Origin: Corallochytrium limacisporum
Lineage: Eukaryota > Opisthokonta
Length of the DNA: 64,000 bases
Assembly: GCA_002811645.1 (NCBI GenBank)
Contig: PDIP01000006.1
Location: 1 to 64,000, forward strand
Reading direction: 5' to 3'
Every line of letters begins with the position of its first letter. The stretch's first letter is position 1. The translations under genes were made by a program, and so were the position numbers. Shown in pieces: positions 48,832-57,932 of this stretch. The notes under the pieces were generated by a model. It was not told the origin of the DNA, searched no databases, and saw nothing but the letters and a program-made list of their open reading frames with translations.

Positions 48832-49641
48832 TCAGACATCCTCTTCTGTTGCAGCTCCACCCGCACCAATAATAAGGTAAGGTTTCGCCTGCCGTGCCGC
48901 CTCAGCTTCGTGGGCCAAGTTTGTGCGGCGCACAGCTTCGTCGGTCGCAGCTTCGCGTGTACGTTCCTCGGCCAGGCGCCGCCGAATTTGCCGCTCTACC
49001 TTGGCCTTTCCGGGCTTGGCCTTGTGCCACTTTTGGCCCTGGATTTTGTAGGCTTCCTTAGCAGTCAACTTCTTGCCGGTCCTGTCACGATACTCAAGGG
49101 TAACCTGTGGGGTGTAGTCTAGTTTGAGCAGCTTCACCGTTTTGCTCTTCCTACCGTGGCTCGCAGTTGGGGCCTGCCCCGGGACATTCTCGTGCCTTGC
49201 TTCCGGCGCTGCGGCGCCACTGGAGGCAGGGCCCAGAATGTCATGCGTAACTAAACTGCTCAAACTCAGTGGGTGGTGATATGCAGGCACATTGCCCTTA
49301 CTTGCTGTCTCTTGCTCCTGGTCAACATGTGCGTCGTCCACACCGTCCCCGTCAACAGCATGCTCACTGTCGCCCTGTCTATCTTCCCCACGTCCGACCA
49401 AGTCAAGGAACGTCGACAGTGCATTAATGGTTAAGCCATCAGTTCGGGGGCCACTGGGTTCGGGCCTCGTGTGTTCGCGAGTCGACGGCGGCACAAGGTC
49501 GCTCTTGCCGTCGTGGACTGAGATTCTCGCCTCTGCCACCACTGTCGGTGCGACGGATGCCAGCACCACGTCGTCACCATCATCTTCTTCTCGCACGGTC
49601 CTTGTGCCCCTGTTTATCTTTCGTCGTTTTTTGAATGCCAT
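48832..49641 (-). CDS. Short SNU66/SART1-like U4/U6.U5 tri-snRNP protein
   Basis: This encodes 269 residues. The last 90 carry the SART1/Snu66 C-terminal signature: PQVTLEYRDRTGKKLTAKEAY, then QKWHKAKPGKAKVERQIRRR, and near the end AKPYLIIGAGG, matching the family pattern (V-x-I/L-EY-x-D-x-x-G-x-x-LT-x-KEA-(F/Y), K-x-x-G-K-x-K-x-E-(K/R)-x-x-(K/R)-x, PY-(I/L)-(V/I)). The N-terminus AFKKRRKINRGTRTVR also resembles the Lys/Arg-rich block preceding the conserved core. Full-length relatives are about 600-900 residues, so most of the N-terminal and middle region is missing. Either the protein is truly minimal or upstream exons were not seen. Snu66 belongs to the U4/U6.U5 tri-snRNP and is needed for spliceosome activation. 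It is convergent with the zinc-ribbon gene. Confidence 0.7.
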   Translation of the reverse strand: MAFKKRRKINRGTRTVREEDDGDDVVLASVAPTVVAEARISVHDGKSDLVPPSTREHTRPEPSGPRTDGLTINALSTFLDLVGRGEDRQGDSEHAVDGDGVDDAHVDQEQETASKGNVPAYHHPLSLSSLVTHDILGPASSGAAAPEARHENVPGQAPTASHGRKSKTVKLLKLDYTPQVTLEYRDRTGKKLTAKEAYKIQGQKWHKAKPGKAKVERQIRRRLAEERTREAATDEAVRRTNLAHEAEAARQAKPYLIIGAGGAATEEDV

Positions 49642-50259
49642 GGCGGGTGTGGATCACAGCAGCGCATGGTTGTACCCGATCAAGTGGTTCTTGACCTCGG
49701 TGGTCCCGCAGAAGGCCGGCGTCTTTTCGCGCGTAGCACTGTGGCCCAGCCCCCTCTTCTACCCTGGGCCCCCAAGGGGCCCGCAATCGCAAAACCGGGG
49801 GTGGGCGGCCCTGGGTGGCCCCCTCACCCCCACCTGCGAGGTGGCAAGCCATCAATTTTCGAGCTATGCACACTGGCGGGTGTCGGGACCAAACAGGAAA
49901 GTGGGTTAGGAAGCGGGGGGGCGCTGGCCCGAGGAAGCAGCGCCCGGGAACGAATGTCCCGGGGCGATCAACGGTAGGGTAAGGTAGAAAGGGGGAGTTG
50001 GGGGAGGGCCCCCCCCCCCCCTTGGGGGGAGGTGGGTTTGCGTTCAGTGGCTTATCATTGGCCTGAATTTGACCAAACAGGAAGAAAAAACAAGGAAAAA
50101 GGAACGAAGAAGTTTCTTTTTCTTTAGAACGCCAAAGCGTAAGGAAACGCCGCCGACGTGCAAAGTATAAAAAAGCAGTTTGGGGATAGGTTGGTCACGC
50201 ACAAATCAGTGGAACTTGCAAGCTCAACCAATAAAGACCTCATTTGAACTCTGGCCACC
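49642..50259. other. Divergent spacer with C13 run
   Basis: This 618-bp spacer lies between the SNU66-like and Mid1/FAM155-like starts. It is G/C-rich at 49730-50035, with a C13 run at 50009-50021 flanked by G runs. It then becomes A-rich toward a TATA-like element at 50166. If the SNU66-like gene has upstream exons they would lie here, but I see no matching coding sequence. Confidence 0.5.
50166..50173 (+). promoter_or_regulatory. TATA-like element
   Basis: The sequence tataaaaa lies 94 bp before the start codon of the small secreted-protein gene. A perfect vertebrate-type Kozak context (gccaccatgg) surrounds that start codon at 50254-50263. Both are sequence matches only. Confidence 0.45.
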
Positions 50260-50751
50260 ATGGTGTTGCGGAGTGTCACGGCCTGGTTGCTGGTTACGAT
50301 TGTCGTCGTCACCGGGAGCAGTAGCTCTATGACAGAGCGTTACGCGGGAGATACGGTGCGGAGGCGGCAGGCAGACACAGGGTCCTTGTGTGGAACATTG
50401 CCCTACGCTACCACAGTTACAGACCTGGACAGTGCCAACACACAGGCACAGTCTCTGTATGATGAATTTGATGGGGCCCTGCGGCACAGTACCCAATGTC
50501 AGTCAGACGACTATTCCATAGTACAAACCTGCGACGACTGTCGGGAAGCCTACCGGAATTGGCTGTGCGTACAAATCTTTCCGCCCGACCTGACCACAGA
50601 GCAACCGCCGTGTCTGTCACAGTGCTACGAAGTCGTGCGGTCATGTCCCCGGTTTTTGCTCTTTGAATGTCCCCGGAGCGAGTTCATTGAAGACATGGGA
50701 TCCAATGCCGAATACTCCATGGACGACACGACCTGTACCCAGTTAACATAG
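50260..50751 (+). CDS. Small Cys-rich secreted protein, Mid1/FAM155-like
   Basis: This encodes 163 residues. The N-terminus is a clear signal peptide (MVLRSVTAWLLVTIVVVTGSSS). The mature part holds a cysteine pattern resembling the conserved domain of FAM155/NALF and yeast Mid1: YSIVQTCDDCREAYRNWLC, then PPCLSQCYEVVRSCPRFLLF, then ECP. This frizzled-like domain contacts the extracellular side of NALCN/Cch1 four-domain cation channels. Known members are larger (Mid1 about 550 residues, FAM155 about 450) and membrane-associated; here there is only signal peptide plus domain, and no hydrophobic C-terminus for an anchor. It may be a minimal channel accessory subunit or a distantly related secreted Cys-rich protein. 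The start has an ideal Kozak context. Confidence 0.55.
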   Translation: MVLRSVTAWLLVTIVVVTGSSSSMTERYAGDTVRRRQADTGSLCGTLPYATTVTDLDSANTQAQSLYDEFDGALRHSTQCQSDDYSIVQTCDDCREAYRNWLCVQIFPPDLTTEQPPCLSQCYEVVRSCPRFLLFECPRSEFIEDMGSNAEYSMDDTTCTQLT

Positions 50752-50844
50752 CCCCGGTGCTTGGTATCAATTAATTCGTATTACATATAAACTTTCATCG
50801 TCCGTAAACAAAAGAAACCGTAATCCATTCCGTTGGCTCAGTAT

Positions 50845-52233
50845 TTATTCAAAGTTGCTGAAGTTGGTTATCTTTCGCGTCATTTGCGAGGCCTTGATTC
50901 CCATCTCACGTTTGCGTAGTCCTTCTATAAACGTCATACATTCTGAGTAGGTTTCAGGTACAACCGTGTTGGGCTGTGAGTCGCAGACAAAGGTAAAGTT
51001 GAAGGTGTTGGTAAGGTGCCGTGTAGCCGCCATGGGATCAATGACGTTTGCCTCGACCCGAACCTGCACGCTGCGATGCTTCGGGCCCTCTGCCGCACTC
51101 ACGCAAGAGGACAGTTGGAGGATTGAGCCGATTTCCACGGGAGCTGCAAAGCTGACATCATCCATCGCAATGAATGTGGGCTGGCTGCGCGAAAATATGA
51201 TACTGTTAGCCCATGCCTGTTCATAGGCCTTACGCATGAGGAAGCCACCGAATACCTTGTTGTGGATGTTGCGGTCCTGAGGCTGGCACAAAATGTTGGT
51301 CTCCATAGCTGTGTCCTTCATGGGGATCAGGTGTGACCCGTTGCCGGAGGCGCTTGCTTTACGGTTCTGCAGATACCGCTCGTGCAGTATCCTGGTCTCG
51401 GTTTCCGAGGGCTGGGTTCTATCTAGGGCAATGGCACGCTGCTCCTTGCGTCGCTGTGCATTTTCCTTGCCCATCTTAAACAACATCTTCTCTTCCTCTG
51501 TCTCCATCAGTAACCGGGACACCGTCGCGGGTCGGTTTGTGAATGGATCTCGGGCCACCATGATGAATGTTGCAACACAGATGGCTCGGTACCCATCATC
51601 GGGATCGGTGCCTGCAGCTGAAGGCACTCGACCGTCTACACGGATCATGATCTCCATGCTGCTTGTACCGACATATGACACATGGCCGCAGAGCTTGATG
51701 TCCTCCTTGGGACTCAATTTGCGCAGCATGTCAAGCCGATCCACCGAGGCGGTGACAATAGTCAGTGGCCGGGTTTTTTGGTCCTTGTCATCACAATGAA
51801 GGTATCCAATAGTGCCAGCCATTGCGTCCAAATCTTCCAAAAGTTTCCCCATGCGAACTCCGCCGTAGAGGTTGCGGTAACGGTCCCTGAGTTCCTTGTC
51901 GCTCCCAAAGTTGAGGTGTTCCTCCAGATAGCTATCGGCCATGGTTTTGGTCAAAACCTTATGTTCTGTGTCAGGACTACCCAAATCGTCGGTGACATGG
52001 TCCCTGACCGCCCATAGCCGGGAAACAATCTCAGACCTCTCCGCGTAGATGGCCTTTTCCCGTTGGAAATCCATCATGTTGTTCTTGGTGATGTTGCTCT
52101 TGTCCTTGGCCTTCTCCTTAGCATTCTGTGAAATGCATGCTACCTGTCCCCTGGCCACAAGCGCCTGAGTCTGTCGTCCAGTCGCCCATGTCCGGCCCGC
52201 CCGGCCCATCTGCCGTGCGATCGGTGCCAACAT
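50845..52233 (-). CDS. ACOT9-like mitochondrial acyl-CoA thioesterase
   Basis: This is a two-hotdog acyl-CoA thioesterase of the ACOT9/ACOT10 type, which hydrolyses acyl-CoA to free acid and CoA in mitochondria. I place the start at the Met at 52233 because the following residues (MLAPIARQMGRAGRTWATGR) look like a mitochondrial presequence; the frame is open to an earlier Met at 52320. The product is 462 residues. The first hotdog (about 120-260) contains GGVRMGKLLEDLDAMAGTIGY. The second (about 310-440) contains NKVFGGFLMRKAYEQAWANS and FIAMDDVSFAAPVEIGS, the signature of the family with its conserved HNKVFGGFLM block. It is convergent with the secreted-protein gene, about 93 bp apart. Confidence 0.88.
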   Translation of the reverse strand: MLAPIARQMGRAGRTWATGRQTQALVARGQVACISQNAKEKAKDKSNITKNNMMDFQREKAIYAERSEIVSRLWAVRDHVTDDLGSPDTEHKVLTKTMADSYLEEHLNFGSDKELRDRYRNLYGGVRMGKLLEDLDAMAGTIGYLHCDDKDQKTRPLTIVTASVDRLDMLRKLSPKEDIKLCGHVSYVGTSSMEIMIRVDGRVPSAAGTDPDDGYRAICVATFIMVARDPFTNRPATVSRLLMETEEEKMLFKMGKENAQRRKEQRAIALDRTQPSETETRILHERYLQNRKASASGNGSHLIPMKDTAMETNILCQPQDRNIHNKVFGGFLMRKAYEQAWANSIIFSRSQPTFIAMDDVSFAAPVEIGSILQLSSCVSAAEGPKHRSVQVRVEANVIDPMAATRHLTNTFNFTFVCDSQPNTVVPETYSECMTFIEGLRKREMGIKASQMTRKITNFSNFE

Positions 52234-52320
52234 CCTTCTACAAGTCCCGTTAGCCGAGCTGGACGTCTTGTGGGGTATGTGTGTGGATATTAGGTATTGC
52301 ACGAACCATTTCAAAACCAC

Positions 52321-52873
52321 CCTGTTACGGTGAAAACAAAATCTAATACCTTCGCCTTCCTGACATGATCAACAAGTCCGCTATCGTGAAGGGGAAAGCA
52401 CCATATCAAACGTGGGAAGCACCCAAAGCCGATTTGGCGCTCCTCATCCCGATTCTACCATTTTGCGTTATGATGGAGTACCCCGCCGTCCACCTACCCC
52501 ATCACGCGACTTCCCACCGCCGCCGCCGCTAATCGCCAAATGGCCGGGTCCAAGTATTTTTTTGGCCACTAATTCCCTCATGTCCATACCCATAATATGC
52601 CCAAAGTGAGCTTAAGAGATCGGCACGTCCCAACGGATCAGCGGGTCAGCAGCCAGACAAAGGGCAAGGAAGGCAAAAATCGAAAGCAAAAAAGGCATAA
52701 AAGAGACAAAGGGAGCGAGAGGAAAAATGGGGTGTATTTGTGGGGTGCAGGTTTGCCGAGGAAAACCTCAAATTTTAAGGATGAAGTTTGACTTCTCGGG
52801 GACATGCAAAACATTGTGAACTATTGAATAACTTAGACATATATGCTGTGTGGTACGGTATGGTCCAGTGTCC
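52321..52873. other. Spacer between thioesterase and Sel1-repeat genes
   Basis: This 553-bp spacer lies between the start of the thioesterase frame and the stop of the next minus-strand gene. It has an A/G-rich stretch near 52660-52730. No gene is supported. Confidence 0.45.
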
Positions 52874-54616
52874 TTAGTACTGATTCATCTCCCTCAGGTA
52901 CAGGCCAGCTTCGCGATGGCCCTGCCGTTCAGCTTCCTGTAGGTAGTCCATCGCCATTTCGTGGTCCGGCAGAACCCCCTGGCCAGCCTCGAACATGATA
53001 CCGAGTAGATACATGGCGGCCGCATGTCCTGCTTGGGCTGCCTCCATGGCGTAACGGTGAGCAGATGCAAAGTTAATCTCCTCGTGCGTGTCGTGAAGCA
53101 CTTTGGCGAGACGATACTTGGCCTCCGGATCTCCACTGTCTGCAGCAATTTGAAGCCAGTGCATGCCCGATGCCAGTGACTCCTTGGGAATCTGCTTGTT
53201 CATGATCATCTCTGCTACCTTGATCTGCGCCTTGGTATAACCTGCCTCAGCTGCCCGCATAAAGAACCGATAGGCAATATTGATCTGCTTACCCTCAATT
53301 ACCACACCTTCCTCATACATATTGCCAATGTTGTAGAAAGCATCTAAGGATCCCTTCGCACTGGCCAGCCGGAAAAGCATGTCAGCGGTGTCGTAGTCCT
53401 TCTCCAACAGATGAATGTAGCCCAGGTTGTTGATTGCACTGGGATAGTCCTGAGCGGCAGCGTTCGCATACATAGTTTTCGCAAGCACTAGGTCTCGGGG
53501 TACTCCTTTGCCTTCCTCGTAGCAGATGCCTAGATTGTTCTGACTCGGCGCATGTCCCACAGCTGCACCCTGTTGAAACAGCATGGCTGCCGTTTCGTAA
53601 TCTTGTTCCACACCACTACCGCTGTAGTACAGACTACCTAAATTATTCATGGCCTTTGCGTATCCCTGGTTTGCAGCAAGTCTGTACCAGTGAACAGCCT
53701 GTGCATGCTCTTGCCGTCCAGTGACCAAACCCTTTTCGTACATGTAGCCGAGGTTGTTCTGCGCATCCGGATGCTGCAGTTCAGCCGCTCGCGTATAGTA
53801 ATCTGCAGCTCTCCTCAAATCTTGATCAATCGCCTTTCCCATTTCGTAGAGACGACCAAGATTATTCATGGCCTCAGAGTCGCCACTGAGACTGGCCTGC
53901 TCATACCAAAATACAGCCGCCGGCAGGTCCTGCGGAGTGCCATGACCGTTCTCATAGACATAGCCCAGCATGTTACAAGCAGGTGGATAGCCATACTGCG
54001 CAGCACCCCGAAAGTTCTGGAAAGCCTGTTCCATTGCCTTGGGTACACCGTGGCCATACATGAGTTTCGTTCCCTCAAAGTAGGCCAGTTTGGCATCCTG
54101 TTCAGTACTAATTTCAAGGTCGCTGAACCCTGTGGCGACAGCAAGGCGCTTTGTGTTTGTGATGGCCTCTTTCACAGCCACATTCGAAGACTCTACCTTC
54201 CATAATGCCAGTGCAGTCAGGATCTTGCTGAAACCTTGCTCTACTGACTTACTGTACGATTTGCCCCGCTGTCCAAAGCGCGTGCCCGCAAACATACGCG
54301 CGGTTTTCAATTGCACATAAAACTCTTGTAAGCTTCTAAGCGTGGAGACAAATGCCTTCAAAGACTTATTCATTTCTTCGTTGTGCTGTGCTGCCCGCAG
54401 ATCACTGAGACGATTCCTAAAATCATCCTCAACAAACTCCAACTGGCGGAGAAAGTCGGGTCCTCCTTTGAACTTCTGGACGGTCTGTGTGGCCTGCGAA
54501 ATTGCGGTCCGCAGCTCAGCCTGGCATTCATCGACCAGACTGCGGCCTCGTTGTACGGGAGATCCCATGTTACCTTTTGATCTGTGGATACTTCCAAGCA
54601 CTGTCTCTATCCGCAA
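52874..54616 (-). CDS. Sel1-repeat (SLR) protein
   Basis: This 580-residue protein has an N-terminal helical region of about 180 residues (coiled coil, no family match). Consecutive Sel1-like repeats of about 36 residues then run from about 190 to 575, for example AACNMLGYVYENGHGTPQDL, EAMNNLGRLYEMGKAIDQDL and DAQNNLGYMYEKGLVTG, about ten units in all. Sel1 repeats are TPR-like helical pairs that scaffold complexes, as in ER-associated degradation (SEL1/Hrd3), chitin-synthase activation (Skt5/Chs4) and signalling. There is no signal peptide or membrane anchor, which argues against SEL1L/Hrd3, and no CaaX end as in Skt5. A later start at Met17 is possible. The precise role is not inferable. 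Confidence 0.85.
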   Translation of the reverse strand: MRIETVLGSIHRSKGNMGSPVQRGRSLVDECQAELRTAISQATQTVQKFKGGPDFLRQLEFVEDDFRNRLSDLRAAQHNEEMNKSLKAFVSTLRSLQEFYVQLKTARMFAGTRFGQRGKSYSKSVEQGFSKILTALALWKVESSNVAVKEAITNTKRLAVATGFSDLEISTEQDAKLAYFEGTKLMYGHGVPKAMEQAFQNFRGAAQYGYPPACNMLGYVYENGHGTPQDLPAAVFWYEQASLSGDSEAMNNLGRLYEMGKAIDQDLRRAADYYTRAAELQHPDAQNNLGYMYEKGLVTGRQEHAQAVHWYRLAANQGYAKAMNNLGSLYYSGSGVEQDYETAAMLFQQGAAVGHAPSQNNLGICYEEGKGVPRDLVLAKTMYANAAAQDYPSAINNLGYIHLLEKDYDTADMLFRLASAKGSLDAFYNIGNMYEEGVVIEGKQINIAYRFFMRAAEAGYTKAQIKVAEMIMNKQIPKESLASGMHWLQIAADSGDPEAKYRLAKVLHDTHEEINFASAHRYAMEAAQAGHAAAMYLLGIMFEAGQGVLPDHEMAMDYLQEAERQGHREAGLYLREMNQY

Positions 54617-55783
54617 AACATTTTGAACCCGGGGTCGCTATCCAAGTACACTCCATAGCCGTAAGGTCTGAGTTTTGGGCCGGACCCGTGATCATCGCAA
54701 AGCTGTAAGCAATAAAATACCCTGTGAAACTATTGGTCGAAGTGCCAGCTGGTAACCTTCTGAGACGTAAACACGCACGAACGCACGGCGTCACTACACA
54801 AACGCCTCTTTTTGGTATCCAAAAACTTGTACACGCGAACTCCGGTTCTCCCACTCTACGGCCACGGCCCTCGCTCTCCTGAGAGTTTGGTTGTGGACAG
54901 CGCAGTTTGCTTGCTGCCAGTTGCCCGATGGTCAAGCTCCCGGAGAGACCAGTGCCCCGGTGGGCTTCAACGAGCGGCAACAAAGGAAAAAGTCATTCCC
55001 ATTGAGAAGGAGGACACGACAGGGGAGTGTAAAGCAAGGGCAGAGGAGAAACGAGGAAGAAACAAGGGAAGAGGAAAGAGGGACTCGCGGGGAGAGAGGA
55101 AGGGAGGGCTAAAGGTTTTGGATTTTGGGTCGTGTCCCCAAAGCGATTTTGGCGAAGACTCCTCCGGAAAGGGAACCCAAAGCCAGAAGGAAGAGGGGGG
55201 GTGGGGGTAAAATGTCAATGCAAAAGTATGGAGGCGATTTTTCGCGCGCAAAATTTGAAGTTTTGGCCACCGGAGAGCCCGCAAGAAAGAAGAGGGGGAG
55301 GGTGGTAAACGGGAGGCCGACGAAAAGAGAAAAAAAGTGGGAAAAGGGAAAGCGCCAGGGAGCGGGGCAAACGCCGGGTCGAGAGTGAGGCTGCGGAAGA
55401 GCGGGTGGATTTGGTTGCAACCTTGCGCTTCAAATTTGTTCGCTGTTGGTGGCTGCCGCCCAGGGAGATTGAGAAGACCACCCCCGAGGAAAGAAGGGGG
55501 GGAAGGACGTGGACAGATAGTGCTGCAAAACGCGTTTGTATGGAGATTGAAATTGGAAACATTAGAAAAATGTTTTTGGTCCGCCATGGCGGAGCTACAC
55601 GGGTTCTTGAAGAACTATTTCAGCTGATAAAGCTGACTATCAAAACATATGAGTGGTAAATAAATCACACCAGCTGGAAAGGAGCCCAGAGGGACAAGTG
55701 GTCAGGAACCGATTGGTGTGTTGAAACTTGGATGTCCGTTTGGTTCTCGATACACATGTACTGGTACAGCAGATCTATGAAAA
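54617..55783. other. Divergent spacer with long polypurine tract
   Basis: This 1.17-kb spacer lies between the Sel1-repeat gene (minus) and the basic protein gene (plus). On the plus strand, 55010-55110 is almost purely purine, which reads as a polypyrimidine promoter-like tract for the minus-strand gene. A second G/A-rich block lies at 55260-55350. Open frames here are low-complexity and not supported. Confidence 0.5.
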
Positions 55784-57847
55784 ATGGTTGCGGAAGAAGC
55801 CTCTAAACCGAAATATCTACCGCGGCATTTGCCGGATGACTTGGTCGATGGAGATCGGGTGTGCTTCGTCTCCGTGGGTCCGCTGCCACCTAACTCTGCG
55901 TGCAGTCTCCTGAAGGAGCGACAGATCATTGATCAACTGAAAAGTAAACTATTGGCAGAGTCTGCATCCTTCCACGGGACGCCACAGGACATTAACTTTG
56001 AGGTATTTGACAATTGCGGGAAGGGATACCTGGCACTGGACCACGACCGGGAGGAAGAAGCTTGGGAGGCCATAGACGAATTTGATCCGACAGGCCTGAT
56101 TGTCCTTAAGCGGGACGGATCAACAAAGCTATCTGTACGAAATGACCTGCCTCGCATAGATATAAACTTGCAAGTGTTCAACATGAAAAGACCTGCCGTC
56201 AAAAAGTTCCATCTGGAGAGAAAGGCGTGGTACAAAGATTGCAACAAAGAGTTTGTTCACGTTCAAGTCACCGACACAACCACAAAGAAGTCGCCGAATC
56301 ATAGTGTCTACGTTTTAAGGGTTGATGATGGATGGGAGAAGACCCATCCATACTTGGCAAAAGCGCAGTTTGTTATTAAGGACATGCGATCTGCCACGGA
56401 TGACGAGTTTACGGCAATGATGGTGTCTCGATCGCGTGAAATAGTCTGGGGCACTGGTTTTGAAACCTCGGAGAGTGACGTCCTCGAAGATGCCATGGCC
56501 AGCAAGAAGACAGACGCAGCAATTTTTACCATGGTTGAGGAAGGAAGTCACGCGACCATAGTAATTGCGGCAAGGCGTTCCAGGAGCGGGAACACAAAGT
56601 CCTTTATCATCCAAACGAAGCGGATTGCGAGGATGGACGAGTCATTCCCTAAGGTTGAGACTGCTGGGCGCACGGACAACTTCACGTACAATTGGAGATA
56701 CTTCATCGATATGACTTTCGCGGATTCATGGATGCGTGGAGTAGAGGTGGTAAATGGCATTGTCACCGACCTAGATAACCCTGCGAAGAACACTGACTTG
56801 GATGGGCTCCCAAAGATCACTGACAGTGATCCTCACTCTGAAGTTGATATCCTACGGGCATTGACTTGCTTTTGTGACGAGCCAACGGACGAGTACCTCA
56901 CAGTGGTCACAGCCACACTGGAAAGCTACTTGGCGAACCACCAGATTCCAATGGAACACATCGTCGAGGATCTCGTAGCCCGCTCGATCTTCCCGAAACC
57001 GGGACAGAGAAAGCAACCCACCGAAAAGGAACTGGTCATGCTTTTCACTGTCATGGTCTTGTTTGCTCACCGAGGCCTTCACGGCGAATCATCCGTCCAA
57101 AATTTGCTCAATAAGCATATGCAGCGCATCCAATTGTTCCTATCGGGAAGTGATGGGCCTCTGCATCGAGCTGAGGACAGTTTGCGCAAATCATTCCTTG
57201 CGGATGCCGTAGACACCATTGCGGAACACGGTAAGTGGCAAGACAGTCCCGAATCAGACTTTGAAGGTGCGATTGACAAGCTTGTCTCCAACCCAGTGCA
57301 GAGCCGGAAACGGCGGGCCAGTGGCTCAATGGACAAGGATGGACAGAAAGTCACGAAACCGTCATCCAAGAGAGGCACAGGCCGCGGAGCAAAACTTAAA
57401 AGAAAGGCTTCTGTGAGGACGCAAGGAGGCATGCGGACGAGCAAGACCATCCACGTGCCACAGATGTCATCAATCGGGCCCACAGGCACTAAAGCCAAGA
57501 AGAGTTCTGCTGGTATGAGGAGCGAGAATCCCGGGTCCAAACGTGCGCGGGCATCCTCCCCGGATGGACGGGGAGGTACCATCAAGACACCATCGCGAAA
57601 AATACCATCGAAATCGTTTAGTGTGCAAGAGACGCCACTGCAACTACACACAGCTAACACAGCCCTGGATATTCCGGTGGCGCCCGGTATGATTGCAGCT
57701 TCGCCAATCCAGGCCTTTGGGGCCCCCGAAGTCTCGGAAGGGTTAACTGGCCAAACCCTGTCGCGACGGAGGAGTGCTCGCTCATCGCGGGACGCTAGTC
57801 TCAACACTAGCGACCCGGACTTCAAACGATCGCTGCAGTTCAGCTGA
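55784..57847 (+). CDS. Unrecognised protein with a basic, probably nuclear C-terminal tail
   Basis: This encodes 687 residues. I do not recognise the family. Residues 1-330 look globular, with many alternating beta-type segments (VCFVSVGPLPP, FVHVQVTDT, ATIVIAARRS, NWRYFIDMTF). Residues 365-475 look helical. From about 500 to the end the chain is low-complexity, rich in Lys, Arg, Ser and Gly, with several nuclear-localisation-like clusters (RKRR, KPSSKRGTGRGAKLKRKAS, SKRARASS). That tail suggests nuclear location and nucleic-acid contact. There is no signal peptide or membrane helix. It is convergent with the glyoxalase II-like gene, about 85 bp apart. Its length and open frame make it a confident gene despite the unknown role. 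Confidence 0.75.
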   Translation: MVAEEASKPKYLPRHLPDDLVDGDRVCFVSVGPLPPNSACSLLKERQIIDQLKSKLLAESASFHGTPQDINFEVFDNCGKGYLALDHDREEEAWEAIDEFDPTGLIVLKRDGSTKLSVRNDLPRIDINLQVFNMKRPAVKKFHLERKAWYKDCNKEFVHVQVTDTTTKKSPNHSVYVLRVDDGWEKTHPYLAKAQFVIKDMRSATDDEFTAMMVSRSREIVWGTGFETSESDVLEDAMASKKTDAAIFTMVEEGSHATIVIAARRSRSGNTKSFIIQTKRIARMDESFPKVETAGRTDNFTYNWRYFIDMTFADSWMRGVEVVNGIVTDLDNPAKNTDLDGLPKITDSDPHSEVDILRALTCFCDEPTDEYLTVVTATLESYLANHQIPMEHIVEDLVARSIFPKPGQRKQPTEKELVMLFTVMVLFAHRGLHGESSVQNLLNKHMQRIQLFLSGSDGPLHRAEDSLRKSFLADAVDTIAEHGKWQDSPESDFEGAIDKLVSNPVQSRKRRASGSMDKDGQKVTKPSSKRGTGRGAKLKRKASVRTQGGMRTSKTIHVPQMSSIGPTGTKAKKSSAGMRSENPGSKRARASSPDGRGGTIKTPSRKIPSKSFSVQETPLQLHTANTALDIPVAPGMIAASPIQAFGAPEVSEGLTGQTLSRRRSARSSRDASLNTSDPDFKRSLQFS

Positions 57848-57932
57848 AGACTGTAGTCGTCATCAATTAAAACGTGAGTCGCAACCAGATGAATCTACAG
57901 TCATGTGTCAATGTAAATTTTAGATGTGCGGA

